Positions 9,351 through 17,880 of a stretch of DNA of 40,039 nucleotides are shown piece after piece. The stretch lies in the NCBI GenBank assembly GCA_031291075.1, contig JARLJS010000110.1:1-40039 (forward strand), given 5' to 3'. Made by a program: the position numbers and the translations under genes. Positions within the stretch are counted from its first letter, which is position 1, and each line of letters opens with the position of its first letter. Below the pieces are notes generated by a model. It saw nothing but the letters and a program-made list of their open reading frames with translations. It was not told the origin of the DNA and did not search any database. The DNA is from Nevskia sp. Lineage in GTDB: Bacteria > Pseudomonadota > Gammaproteobacteria > Nevskiales > Nevskiaceae.

Positions 9351-10435
9351 GGCGCGGCCGAGCCTCCGAACAGCCGGCGCCGATGGCCGGTATCGACCTC
9401 CACCGTGGCGCTGAGGCCGGCTTGCAGCGGCAGGTCGGCGTCGGCACCGTCCAGCTCCAGCCGGACCGGCAGGCGCTGCACCACCTTCACCCAGTTGCCG
9501 GTGGCGTTCTCCGGCGGCAGCGCCGAGAACTGTGCGCCGGTGCCGGGCGACAGGCTCGCCACGTGGGCTTTGAGGGTGCGGCCCGGATAGCGGTCGATCC
9601 TCACCGTGGCGGACTGCCCCGGCCGCATGTGGGCGAGCTGGTCCTCCTTGAAGTTCGCCTCCAGCCACACGTCGCGGCTGGAGATCAGCGCGAACACCGG
9701 GTTGGCGGCGTTGATGTAGTCGCCCACCTGGAGCTGCTCCACCTGGGCGACGATGCCGTCATCCGCTGCATGGATCGAGGTGTAGGAGAGGTTCAATTCG
9801 GCGCGGTCCAGCTCGGCCTGCGCCTGCTGCACCGCCGGGTGCCGGTCGGGGTCGAGGTCCGGATTGCCGCCCAGCATGGCCAGCACGCTGGCGAGCTGCT
9901 GCTGCGACGAGGCGAGCTGCTGGCGCGCGGCATCGCGGGCGTGCTGGGCCTGGTCGAACTGCGCCTGTGAGGCGATGCCGGACGCCAGCAGCCGCTGCTG
10001 CCGCTGGTACTCCTTCTGCTGGTAGGCCAGCGCGTCCTGGGCCGAGCGCTGCGCCGCCAGCTGCTGACGGTAGGTGGACTTGCCGGCGATGATCTGCAGC
10101 CGCGCCAGGCCGAGCTTGGCCTGCGCTTCCGCCACCGCGATCTCGAACGGCCGGGGATCGAGGCGGAACAGCAGGTCGCCGCGGCGCACGTGCTGGTTGT
10201 CGCGCACCAGGATTTCGGTGACGCGGCCGGCGACGTTGCTGCTGATCGAGGACTGGGCGGCGCGTATGTAGGCGTCGTCGGTGGACATGTAGCGTCCGCC
10301 GGCAAGCCAGAACCACAGCGCGCCGATTGCCACCACCGCCACGCCCAGGATCATCAGCGGCAGGCGCAGGCGTTCGCCCAGGCCGAGCTCGTTGCGGGCC
10401 GGGGTGCCGGCCACGGCGCTGCCGGCGGCGTTCAT
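9347..10435 (-). CDS. HlyD/EmrA-type membrane fusion protein
   Basis: This 362-residue periplasmic adaptor links the EmrB-like transporter to the outer membrane channel. It has one N-terminal membrane helix (about residues 26-48), then the EmrA signature STDDAYIRAAQSSISSNVAGRV and a biotinyl-lipoyl half (VRRGDLLFRLDPRPFEIAV). A long Gln/Ala-rich coiled-coil hairpin follows, then the second lipoyl half (SIHAADDGIVAQVEQLQVGDYI) and a beta-barrel domain. The start ATG at 10435 overlaps the marR stop codon (ATGA), and its own stop overlaps the emrB-like start. Confidence 0.92.
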   Translation of the reverse strand: MNAAGSAVAGTPARNELGLGERLRLPLMILGVAVVAIGALWFWLAGGRYMSTDDAYIRAAQSSISSNVAGRVTEILVRDNQHVRRGDLLFRLDPRPFEIAVAEAQAKLGLARLQIIAGKSTYRQQLAAQRSAQDALAYQQKEYQRQQRLLASGIASQAQFDQAQHARDAARQQLASSQQQLASVLAMLGGNPDLDPDRHPAVQQAQAELDRAELNLSYTSIHAADDGIVAQVEQLQVGDYINAANPVFALISSRDVWLEANFKEDQLAHMRPGQSATVRIDRYPGRTLKAHVASLSPGTGAQFSALPPENATGNWVKVVQRLPVRLELDGADADLPLQAGLSATVEVDTGHRRRLFGGSAAP

Positions 10436-10926
10436 GACACCGCTCCTGCGCGCTTGCGGCGCGGCGTAGCGCGGGCGCGCGGCATCTCCGCCGTGCCCGG
10501 TACCAGCGCGTCGAGGTTGGCGTGGATGCGCTCCAGCAACTGCATCAGCTGCTGCCCATCGGCGTCCGACAGGCCGGCCAGCGCTTCCGCGCGGGCGCGG
10601 TCGGCGATGCGCCACATGCGCCGCAGCAGCGGCGCTGCCGTGGGCGTGAGATGGAGCCGGCGCGCCCGGCGATCGGCCGGATCCGGCCGGCGCTCGACCC
10701 AGCCGTCGCCCTCCATGCGGTCGAGCAGGCGCATCAGGGTCATGGGGTCGGTGTCGGTGAGGTAGGCCAGCCGCACCTGGGTGATGCCCTGGTTGCGCTG
10801 CAGGTAGCCGAGCACCTTGCATTGCTCCAGCGTCAGGTTGAGGTCGACCGCGTGCCGCTGGAAATTGAGCGACGACAGGCGCGACACGTCCTTCATCAGG
10901 AAACCGAAATTGCCCAGGCGGTCCAT
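10432..10926 (-). CDS. MarR/EmrR-family transcriptional regulator
   Basis: The 164-residue protein has the MarR winged-helix fold. The helix-turn-helix lies around LTLEQCKVLGYLQRNQGITQVRLAYLT, and the wing has the typical DRMEGDGWVERRPDPADRRARRLHLT pattern (D-x-R-A-R/K). It is the first gene of an efflux operon with coupled coding regions, the classical position for an EmrR-type repressor that is released by the pump's substrates. The AT-rich palindrome just upstream (10954-10974) is the likely binding site for autorepression. The C-terminus is basic (RATPRRKRAG), which is uncommon and may add DNA contacts. Confidence 0.92.
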   Translation of the reverse strand: MDRLGNFGFLMKDVSRLSSLNFQRHAVDLNLTLEQCKVLGYLQRNQGITQVRLAYLTDTDPMTLMRLLDRMEGDGWVERRPDPADRRARRLHLTPTAAPLLRRMWRIADRARAEALAGLSDADGQQLMQLLERIHANLDALVPGTAEMPRARATPRRKRAGAVS

Positions 10927-10941
10927 GCGGCGGGCACAGAT

Positions 10942-10974
10942 ATGATAACAGGCAATATCATATCACATGATATT
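10942..10974 (-). promoter_or_regulatory. Probable MarR operator and promoter of the efflux operon
   Basis: AATATCAT at 10954-10961 and ATGATATT at 10967-10974 form a perfect 8-bp inverted repeat with a 5-bp spacer. An overlapping second dyad pairs ATGATA (10942-10947) with TATCAT (10956-10961). The site is AT-rich in a GC-rich genome and sits 16-48 bp in front of the marR start, where the promoter should lie. MarR proteins bind palindromes of this kind. Confidence 0.65.
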
Positions 10975-11066
10975 AAGTGGCCACAGGCCGCCGACGGATG
11001 GGGTGGCTGCTTGCGGTGACCGGCGGCAGCCCGGGACAGGCGGGTGCTGCGGCCTGGCGGCTCCGT

Positions 11067-11750
11067 CTACTTCGCGCCGGCCAGTTCCCGTTCCACCAAG
11101 TAGCGCACCAGCTCGATGGTCTGCGCATAGCCGCCGGCCGAGTTCGGCGTGAGGCGGTACTTGCCGTTGACGATGAGGGTGGGCGTGCTGGCGACCTGGT
11201 CGGCGAGCATCTGCGCGTCGGAGCGCCGGATCAGCGAGTCGACGGCGAATGAGTTGGCGGTGGCGAGGAAGTCCTGTTTCTTCACGCCGTAGCGGGTGTA
11301 GAAGTTCGCCACATCCGCGATGGTGGGCTGCTTGTCCTGCGGCAGCGGGTGCCCGGTGGTCTTGTCGAAGGTGGCCAGGCTGCCGCTGCCCCAGATGGCG
11401 TCGTACATGGCGTCGTGGCTCTGCTCGGCGACGTTGAGGGTCTGCGCGGCCAGGAAGGCGCGCTGGAACACCGGCCAGTCCTCCGGCGGGTTGAAGCCGG
11501 CCGGCAGGTAGGCCATGCGCGCCTGCGGCGGCAGGGCGGCTTTGAGTTGGTTCAGGGTCGGCTCGAATAGGTTGCAAGCCGGGCAGGCGTAGGAGAACAC
11601 CTCCAGCACCTCGACCTTGCCGGCGGTTGATGTGGGCTGCGCCGGCTCGAGGCGGAAATAGTGCGTTCCCTCCACCCAGCGCGAGACGTTATCGGCGTGG
11701 GCGGCGCTGCAGCAGGCGAGCAGGGCAAGGCAGATCAGGCGCTTGAGCAT
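11067..11750 (-). CDS. dsbA: Thiol:disulfide interchange protein DsbA
   Basis: This 227-residue periplasmic oxidoreductase introduces disulfide bonds into secreted proteins. It has a Sec signal peptide ending near SAAHA, the thioredoxin-fold active site C56-P-A-C59 (within VFSYACPACN), a helical insertion, and the cis-proline loop at STPTLIVNG. Xanthomonadales often carry two DsbA genes; this could be either paralogue. GGAGAG lies just upstream of the ATG. The gene appears to be monocistronic. Confidence 0.92.
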   Translation of the reverse strand: MLKRLICLALLACCSAAHADNVSRWVEGTHYFRLEPAQPTSTAGKVEVLEVFSYACPACNLFEPTLNQLKAALPPQARMAYLPAGFNPPEDWPVFQRAFLAAQTLNVAEQSHDAMYDAIWGSGSLATFDKTTGHPLPQDKQPTIADVANFYTRYGVKKQDFLATANSFAVDSLIRRSDAQMLADQVASTPTLIVNGKYRLTPNSAGGYAQTIELVRYLVERELAGAK

Positions 11751-11826
11751 GGTGCTCTCCGGGCGGTGGGCTCGATTGGACTGCCGGATCCGAGCGGTGT
11801 TCCCGCGCGCGGCCGATCATTACGGC

Positions 11827-11919
11827 ATGGATGGTGATGGCGCCAAGGCCGAAGAGCTGTTGCGCCAGGCGGAGCATGAGCTGCACGATGCGGTGGAATC
11901 CGCCAAGGCGGCGAAGTAA
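11827..11919 (+). CDS. Possible small protein, 30 residues
   Basis: A short reading frame encodes a highly charged, helical peptide (ELLRQAEHELHDAVESAKAAK at its end) with the third-position GC bias of real genes here. It lies between two leftward genes. An in-frame GTG at 11797 would add ten residues. No clear Shine-Dalgarno sequence or promoter is seen, so it may be chance or a remnant. Confidence 0.25.
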   Translation: MDGDGAKAEELLRQAEHELHDAVESAKAAK

Positions 11920-11959
11920 GGATCGCAGGCGCGGGGCAGACATCCCGCACCCGGCGGGG

Positions 11960-12505
11960 TCAGTACGTCACCGTCGCCGTCACGGTGGTCTGGTAGGTGT
12001 CCGGTACCGGCGTGGTCTGCACCGGTACCTGGCCGTAGACGTTGATCGCCTGCGCGCCGCCGTTACCGGTGCCGCTCACCGTGTTGGTGCCGACGGTGTT
12101 GCCCCACACGGTGCCGTGGCCGGAATCGGAATAGAGCTGGAAGCTCATGGTCGTGCTGGTATTGCCTGTCGTGGTGCCGGCCATCAGGCGCGTGCTGACG
12201 GTCGAGCCGGTGACGGTGCCGGCGTCGAGGCCCACGTTGTACGGCGTGGTGTTCGAGCAGGTCACGTTGACGGTGGTGGAGCCGTTGACGGCAGAGGTCA
12301 GCAGGCCCACGCTGCTGCCGAAGTTAAGAGTGGATGCGCTGATGCTGCAACTGGATGTCAGCGTCACCTGCACCAGGAAGGTGGTGGTGGTGGTGCTGGC
12401 CGCGGCGTCGAAGGACAGACCGGCGAGCGCCAGAAACGCTGCCACGCCGGCGCGCGAAGCCAGCCGGGATGACAGGCGGCTGCCGGTCGGCTTGCTCTGC
12501 TTCAT
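11960..12505 (-). CDS. Spore coat U domain protein (SCPU), secreted
   Basis: The 181-residue protein has a signal peptide (cleaved near FDAAAS) followed by one SCPU/FanG domain (PF05229), an all-beta, pilin-like fold. Its motifs are TFLVQVTLTSSCSISASTLNFG, a second cysteine in NVTCSNTTPYNVGLDAG, and the closing DTYQTTVTATVTY. SCPU proteins are normally subunits of archaic chaperone-usher surface structures. Here no chaperone or usher gene is next to it, so partners must be elsewhere or the protein acts alone. The ATG at 12505 has GGGAG seven bases upstream; the in-frame GTG at 12511 is too close to that site. Confidence 0.88.
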   Translation of the reverse strand: MKQSKPTGSRLSSRLASRAGVAAFLALAGLSFDAAASTTTTTFLVQVTLTSSCSISASTLNFGSSVGLLTSAVNGSTTVNVTCSNTTPYNVGLDAGTVTGSTVSTRLMAGTTTGNTSTTMSFQLYSDSGHGTVWGNTVGTNTVSGTGNGGAQAINVYGQVPVQTTPVPDTYQTTVTATVTY

Positions 12506-12511
12506 GCGCAC

Positions 12512-12812
12512 ACTCCCTATGCATATTTCCTTGCCATGCTTGCCGAATCGTACAAGAGCGATGGGGTGGTGGAACCCGCCGGCGGACGGCTGGCGTTTTC
12601 CGGTGGAGAACCGGCGGCGCGGCGATCGCCAGCGGTATGGCGTGACGGACGGGTGGCGGCGCGCGCGGCGGCTTGTCCGCCGGCGGCGACCGGCGGTCGT
12701 GGAGTGCGTGAAATTTATATACTTGTCGCCAACGCGGTGTCCCCCGAAAGGGCAGAATCATCACCGCGCCGACGCGGTGGTCGCGGCAGAACAGTGCTCG
12801 CATGGGGGTGCG
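12512..12812. other. Divergent intergenic region
   Basis: This 301-bp region separates the SCPU gene from the rightward hypothetical gene. It contains a TATACT -10-like hexamer (12718-12723) without a clear -35, and a 7-bp inverted repeat CACCGCG/CGCGGTG (12762-12779) lying 33 bp before the rightward start codon. I find no supported coding sequence in it. Confidence 0.4.
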
Positions 12813-13277
12813 ATGTCGATGCTCGATATTTTTGGACGGCAGCAGACCGGTGAGAACATCACCGAACTGCGCTATCTCAGGCCGGATGGCAAGCGCTGCA
12901 TCACGCGCCTGCAAGCCGGCGGCGTCAAGGGGCTGGGTACCCAGTTCCAGAGCACGTCGGATCCGTTGTGGATCACCTCCTGCGAGGGCGCGCCGCGGCA
13001 GTGGCTCGCCTACATGGGGCTCGACAAGCGCTGGTGGTGGAGCCGGGTCCGCGCCGAGTTCGACGACCACTCCAAGCTGTACGTCTTCTCGTTCGAGCAC
13101 CGCGGCCCCGGCGAATCCGCCGACGCCGGTCCGGAAAACCTGGGGCAGAGCAAGAACCGGCTGGAGCTGAAGCGCATCGGCTTCCACGGCACCGACGGCG
13201 AAAGCCGCTACTACGCCACCATCGGCACTGCGGCGCTGGCGCAGACGCCGAGCTTCGAGGTGGTGAAGCTTACCTGA
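12813..13277 (+). CDS. Hypothetical protein, 154 residues
   Basis: I do not recognise a family. The predicted cytoplasmic protein has no signal peptide or membrane segment. It is aromatic-rich, with a striking KRWWWSRVRAEFDDHSK stretch, and the first half reads like a beta-rich fold (ITELRYLRPDGKRCITRLQ). It ends SFEVVKLT. The ATG at 12813 follows a GGGGGTG sequence. Its stop codon overlaps the stop of the leftward glycosyltransferase gene, the coding regions sharing 8 bp tail to tail. GC-rich codon use indicates a real gene. Confidence 0.65.
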   Translation: MSMLDIFGRQQTGENITELRYLRPDGKRCITRLQAGGVKGLGTQFQSTSDPLWITSCEGAPRQWLAYMGLDKRWWWSRVRAEFDDHSKLYVFSFEHRGPGESADAGPENLGQSKNRLELKRIGFHGTDGESRYYATIGTAALAQTPSFEVVKLT

Positions 13278-14760
13278 GCGCCGGACCGGCCGCTGTTCCG
13301 GGGGTGGCTTCCGCCGCGGCTGGGGCGAGCAGCACTTCGTAACCGCCGATCAGCCGCACCGGCTGGTAGTGCGCCAACAGATCGGCCATGGTGCCTACCG
13401 GCAGGCGTGGCTCGGCCAGGCTGTTCTTCTCGATCAGGATGTAGGCGTATTGCCGCCGGTCGACGCGCTCGCTGAACACGTTGCTGGACAGCCGCTCCAG
13501 GGCGATCTTCTGGCCGTAATTGAAGAAGTCGATCTCCATCGGTTTGCCCGCCCAGTAGCAGATCGCCAGGGTCTCGCAGGCCACGTCGCCCTGCACCTTG
13601 GACAGCTCGGTATTGAGGGCCACCAGCTCCTGCGAGTGGTTGATGGTGCCGGCGCGGACCAGGTAGGGGTTGGTGCGGTAGGCGAGGACGCCGTAGGCGG
13701 CGAAGGGCAGCACCAGCAGCAGCGCGGCAGCGGATCCCAGGGCGGGGGCGGCGGGCAGCCGCGCCAGCATCGGCTCCAGCGCCACCAGCAGGGCCACCGC
13801 GCCGAGTGCTACGGCGGTGATCAGGTCGAACGCGACGTTGTAGTTGACGCCGGAGCCGGACATCATCCAGAACGCCACCGGCGCCGACCACAGCAGGTAG
13901 GCCGCCACCAGCAGGCCCTGCGGGCGCCGCCACAGCAGCATGGCCGCCGTCAGCGTCGCCAGCAGGTAAGGCAGCAGGTAGGGCAGCAGCGGGGCGGCCA
14001 TGCCGATCGAGCGATCCAGCGATGCCAGCCTGGCGTGATGCAGCACACTGTCCACCAGCGCCTGGCCCCATGCCGCGTACACCAGTGCCAGCGCCACTGC
14101 GCCGACCACCACTGCCGCCGCCAGGAAACGGCCCAGGCGCCGCCGGTCCCATACCAGCGCCCAGGTGCACAGCGCCAGCGGCAGCGAGATCACGTTGTGC
14201 TTGACCAGGCCGGCCGCGGCGATCAGCGCCGCCGCCAGCAGCATCCGCCCGAAGCGGCCGGAGCCGGTCAGGAATACCACGGCGCCGGAGCTGACCAGGG
14301 CGTGCGACAGGAACTGCGGATCGTCGATGAAGAAATAGCTCGGCTTGACCGCGTAGGTGCCGAGCAGGAAGGCGCCGGCCCCGATGGCGGCCAGCGGCCG
14401 CGCCGCGCCCAGCCAGCGGCCGAGCAGGAATACGTTGCCGGCGGTGACCAGCGCCGACAGCAGGGCGGTGAGCCGTCCGGCTACCACGTTGTCGCCGATC
14501 AGCCGGCCGACGGCGCCGACGATATAGAACGACAGCGGCGGGTAGTTGTTGGTGAACATCGCGTCCGGCGGCGGGTACAGCAGGCCGCCGTGGATCGCGA
14601 TGTCCGCCAGATAGGCGTTCCAGCCCTCGTTGTAGTTGAACGACACGTGGAGCGGGATCAGGTATACCGGCACCGCGACCAGCGCCGCGAATTCGATCAG
14701 CAGCAGCAGCGCCAGGGCGCGCTGTGCGCGGGAAGTCGCGCCGGCGGGGAGCATGGACAT
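13270..14760 (-). CDS. Polytopic membrane glycosyltransferase (GT39/GtrC-like)
   Basis: The 496-residue protein has about ten or more membrane helices and begins with a first helix (LALLLLIEFAALVAVPVYLI) followed by a periplasmic loop HVSFNYNEGWNAYLADIAIHGG. An acidic first loop of this type is characteristic of GT-C glycosyltransferases that use polyprenyl-phosphate sugars. A soluble C-terminal part follows. It lies 11 bp downstream of the GtrB-GtrA fusion gene, which would make and flip the lipid-linked sugar; this protein is then the likely transferase that attaches the sugar to a surface glycan or protein. The acceptor cannot be predicted. The start is the ATG at 14760. Confidence 0.75.
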   Translation of the reverse strand: MSMLPAGATSRAQRALALLLLIEFAALVAVPVYLIPLHVSFNYNEGWNAYLADIAIHGGLLYPPPDAMFTNNYPPLSFYIVGAVGRLIGDNVVAGRLTALLSALVTAGNVFLLGRWLGAARPLAAIGAGAFLLGTYAVKPSYFFIDDPQFLSHALVSSGAVVFLTGSGRFGRMLLAAALIAAAGLVKHNVISLPLALCTWALVWDRRRLGRFLAAAVVVGAVALALVYAAWGQALVDSVLHHARLASLDRSIGMAAPLLPYLLPYLLATLTAAMLLWRRPQGLLVAAYLLWSAPVAFWMMSGSGVNYNVAFDLITAVALGAVALLVALEPMLARLPAAPALGSAAALLLVLPFAAYGVLAYRTNPYLVRAGTINHSQELVALNTELSKVQGDVACETLAICYWAGKPMEIDFFNYGQKIALERLSSNVFSERVDRRQYAYILIEKNSLAEPRLPVGTMADLLAHYQPVRLIGGYEVLLAPAAAEATPGTAAGPALR

Positions 14761-14771
14761 GCGGGGATCCG

Positions 14772-15917
14772 TTATTTGCGTTTCCAGACGAAGTTGGCGG
14801 TGGCGGCGTAGTTCCACACCGCGCTGATGGCGATGCCGGCGACGCCCGCAACCCACCAGCGGTAGTGGTGCTCGAAGATCGCGCCGGCCACGCCGACGTT
14901 GGCCGCCGCGCCGATGCCGCAGGCGGCATAGAACCACAGCAGGCCGCGCAGGGCGCGCAGGCCCTTGAGGCGGCGGTCGCGGTAAGTGAGCAGGTTGTTG
15001 AGGAGGAAGTTGGCGGTCATCGCCACCAGGGTGGCGGCGCCCTGCGACCAGTCGAACGGCAGCCCCAGTCCGTGCAGCGCCGCCGTCAGCACCGCCATGT
15101 GGATCAGCACGCCGGCGGCGCCGATGATGGAGAACGACAGGAAGCGCACCGGGACGTAGCGGCCCACCAGCTTGTCCAGCAGCAGCAGCAGGTAATCCCA
15201 CAGCGCGGTGGAGTCGAGCTTGGATTCGCCGGCGGCGCGGTTGCGGAAGCGGTAGGGGATCTCGCGGAAGACGAGCGGACGCGGCGAGGAGGCGAACAGA
15301 TCGAGCAGGATCTTGAAGCCGATGGCCGAAGTATTGCGCACCGCCTGCATGAACACCGTGCGCGGCAGCATGAAGTACCCGCTCATCGGGTCCTTGAGCG
15401 CGGCCGGCGCGACGATGTGACTGAGCCGCGTGGCGAGGCGGCTCATGGTGGCGCGCGCTCCCGCCCAGTCGGCCTCGCCGCCCTCGACGTAGCGGCTGCC
15501 CACCACGATGTCCACGCCGCCCTGGCGCAGCGTCGCCAGCATGGCGGGCAGGGTGCGCTCGTCGTGCTGCAGGTCGGCGTCCATTACCGCCACGTATTGT
15601 GCCGACGAGGCGAGGATGCCCTCGACGCAGGCCGAGGACAGGCCACGCCGGCCGATGCGCTGCACGCAGCGCACGCGGGTGTCTGCGCACGCCAGTTCGC
15701 GCACGGCGTCGGCGGTGCCGTCCGGCGAGTCGTCGTCGACGAAGATCACCTCCCAGGCGATACCGGCCAGCGCCGCGGCGAGCCGCCGCACCAGTTCGGC
15801 CACGTTGCCGCGCTCATTGAAGGTCGGCACCACCACCGACAGCTCGGCCGCGCCGGCTGCGTGCGCGTCGGCGCCCGCGGCGATGGCGGGAGTCCCCGTC
15901 GTATCGGTGTCGTTCAT
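14772..15917 (-). CDS. GtrB-like GT2 glycosyltransferase fused to a GtrA flippase domain
   Basis: The first ~240 of 381 residues form a GT2 domain of the dolichol/undecaprenyl-phosphate sugar synthase type (LSVVVPTFNERGN, FVDDDSPDGT, MDADLQHDERTLP, KDPMSGYFMLPR, YRFRNRAAGESKL). It transfers a nucleotide-sugar residue to a polyprenyl phosphate at the inner membrane. The last ~130 residues form a GtrA domain with four helices (RFLSFSIIGAAGVLIHM, NFLLNNLLTYRDRR, NYAATANFVWKRK), thought to flip the product. With the next gene this makes a compact gtr-type system for glycan decoration, with GtrB and GtrA on one chain. Confidence 0.9.
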   Translation of the reverse strand: MNDTDTTGTPAIAAGADAHAAGAAELSVVVPTFNERGNVAELVRRLAAALAGIAWEVIFVDDDSPDGTADAVRELACADTRVRCVQRIGRRGLSSACVEGILASSAQYVAVMDADLQHDERTLPAMLATLRQGGVDIVVGSRYVEGGEADWAGARATMSRLATRLSHIVAPAALKDPMSGYFMLPRTVFMQAVRNTSAIGFKILLDLFASSPRPLVFREIPYRFRNRAAGESKLDSTALWDYLLLLLDKLVGRYVPVRFLSFSIIGAAGVLIHMAVLTAALHGLGLPFDWSQGAATLVAMTANFLLNNLLTYRDRRLKGLRALRGLLWFYAACGIGAAANVGVAGAIFEHHYRWWVAGVAGIAISAVWNYAATANFVWKRK

Positions 15918-16160
15918 GGGTCTGTCGGTCGCCGACGCCGGGCGGCCCCGGACGCCGCCTTCGGTTTTGCGCTCTGGTTGGATGTTAGCGGCAGGCTGGG
16001 GCGATTCTACACATGCCGGCGGATTTGCACTCCGCGCGCGTGGGCCGGCGGCGCCGCTACGGGCAGCGGGCCAGCGTGCTGCGGGAGGTCAGGCAGGTCT
16101 GGTCGCGCCGCACGCAACTGCGCCGGCATCGGGTCACGGCGACTCCGCGCGGCCGCGCGC

Positions 16161-16883
16161 TCAGTGCACCAACGCCGAGACGAAGTGCCCGTTGTTGTCG
16201 TCGGCCAGGATGTCGATCATCGCCGGCGTGGCGTTGGTGCCGGAACCGCTGGCCGGAATGTAGTACGACAGGCCGGAGTAGTTGATGCTGGTCGCGCCGC
16301 AGACCTGGGTGAAGGTCTCGCTGTAGGCGTTGAAGTTGGGATCGACCAGGCTGAAGAAACCGTTGTAGGTGCAGCCGGTCGTGTCGCTGCCGCTGACCGC
16401 GCCGCTCGCCTGGATGGTGAGGGTGAGGCTGTAGCCGGTGGTGCTGAGGCTCCAGTTACCCGCCAGCGTGGGCAGCGAGGAACTGTAGAGATAGATGTTG
16501 TCGAAGTTGAGCGACAGGTTCTGCGTGTCCTGGCCCTGGGCGGCGAGCGTGGCGCTCAGGCCGGGTTGGGTGACCTGGCCCGACAGCGAGCCGGAGAAGG
16601 TGGTGTGGTTGCCGGGGAAGGCGAGGAAGCTGCCGTACAGCGAATCACCCGAGGTACCGAGGCTCAGGCGGTAGTAGTCGCCGTTGGTCACCAGCATGCG
16701 GCCGTCGCCGTTCTCGTCGATGACCGCGACCGCCGGCAGCGACTTCTGGGTGGTGGTGTCGGTGGCCGAGCCCTCGTAGATACCGGACGGGTCGGCATCG
16801 CAGAAGTCGCAATGATTGCTGCCGCAGCCGGCCAGCACAAGCGCGGCCAAGGAAACCGCGGGTGCGGCAAATCTGGCGTTCAT
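16161..16883 (-). CDS. Putative lipoprotein, 240 residues
   Basis: I do not recognise a named family. A lipoprotein signal peptide is clear (lipobox VLAGC, cysteine at about residue 20). The mature part is rich in Ser, Thr, Gly and Asn and predicted to be beta-stranded (GIYEGSATDTTTQ, SGSLSGQVTQPGLSATL, GNWSLSTTGYSLTLT). It contains further cysteines (NHCDFCD, TGCTYNG, TQVCGAT) that could form disulfides. GGGGGAG lies six bases before the ATG. Likely located on the outer membrane or in the periplasm. Confidence 0.7.
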   Translation of the reverse strand: MNARFAAPAVSLAALVLAGCGSNHCDFCDADPSGIYEGSATDTTTQKSLPAVAVIDENGDGRMLVTNGDYYRLSLGTSGDSLYGSFLAFPGNHTTFSGSLSGQVTQPGLSATLAAQGQDTQNLSLNFDNIYLYSSSLPTLAGNWSLSTTGYSLTLTIQASGAVSGSDTTGCTYNGFFSLVDPNFNAYSETFTQVCGATSINYSGLSYYIPASGSGTNATPAMIDILADDNNGHFVSALVH

Positions 16884-16977
16884 ATATATCTCCCCCTATT
16901 GTGCCTATGCCGCTGAAATTAAGCCGGTCAAGCTGAACCCAGTCTGAACGGTGCCTGCACCGCGCGGCGGCCGCGCT

Positions 16978-17790
16978 TCAGCGCCGCGGCGCGCGGGCAG
17001 CCAGCTCGGTGCGGATCTCACGCAGCTTGGTCTTGACCGCGGTGGCATTGTCCGGCCCCATGCGGATCAGCATCTTCTGACCGGCGGAAAGGGATTCCAG
17101 TTCCGGGTCGGCGTAGCGGTACAGCACGTTGGGCTGCACCAGCCGCACCGGGCCGGTGACCGCGGGCGTGGCGAGCAGGTGGTCGATCACCTCCACCAGG
17201 CGGTCGTTGAAGTAGCCGTCCGGGTAGCCAAGCTCGACGTAGGCCTGCTGGAACAGCGGGTAGAAATGGGCGTAGACCGCCACCAGCCGACGGGCGTCGA
17301 GCGCCTGGGCGAAGCGCACGTAGGGGACGTAGCGGGCGTAGTTGCCGGGGTCGATGCTGCGGTCGCCTTCGCTGCCGCTGACTGCGAACCTGCCCGGCAC
17401 CGGGCGGAACGCCCGCAACCCCGCGGACACCTTGTCGCGCGGGAGGTTGTCGATGGTGGCGACGACGTGGCGCACCAGGCCCTGCAACTCGAAGAACTGT
17501 TCCAGGGATTGCCGGCCGAACAGCTCTGCCAGGGCGTTGTCGATCTCGTTGTCGGAGTCGTCCAGCGCCGGCAGCGGCTTGGCCGGAACCTGGGGCGCCG
17601 CAGGCGGTTCCACCATCGGGTAACGCGGCGTCGCCGCGGCCGCGGGAGCGGGCGGCGGCGCCTGCTGCGCCGGCACCGGTCCGGGTAGCTGCTGCATCGC
17701 GGGCTCGCGTTGCAGGTGCAGGTACCAGGCGATGCCGGCCACGCCAGCCACCACCAGCACCACCAGAATCGGCCAGATCGAGTTCTTCAT
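16978..17790 (-). CDS. DUF3014 domain protein, membrane anchored
   Basis: The 270-residue protein has one N-terminal membrane helix (IWPILVVLVVAGVAGIAWYLHL), a Pro/Ala-rich linker (residues ~35-75), and a periplasmic DUF3014 domain whose core reads ELFGRQSLEQFFELQGLVRHVVATIDNLPR. DUF3014 proteins are common in Xanthomonadales and pseudomonads and have no known biochemical role. A compact GC hairpin (16962-16976) abuts the stop codon but has no T run. Confidence 0.85.
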   Translation of the reverse strand: MKNSIWPILVVLVVAGVAGIAWYLHLQREPAMQQLPGPVPAQQAPPPAPAAAATPRYPMVEPPAAPQVPAKPLPALDDSDNEIDNALAELFGRQSLEQFFELQGLVRHVVATIDNLPRDKVSAGLRAFRPVPGRFAVSGSEGDRSIDPGNYARYVPYVRFAQALDARRLVAVYAHFYPLFQQAYVELGYPDGYFNDRLVEVIDHLLATPAVTGPVRLVQPNVLYRYADPELESLSAGQKMLIRMGPDNATAVKTKLREIRTELAARAPRR

Positions 17791-17880
17791 GCGCCAGGCT
17801 CCGTGCAGGTCCGCTGCTCCTCCCCGCCAGGGAGAGGAGGGCAGTCTACTGCGCTTCGACCGCGGAATTGCGGCGTCGGC

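Noticed and set aside
14724-16916. Plus-strand reading of 730 codons across the GtrB-GtrA and lipoprotein genes
   Set aside because: It is antisense to two well-supported genes and their gap, with no ribosome site or domain pattern.
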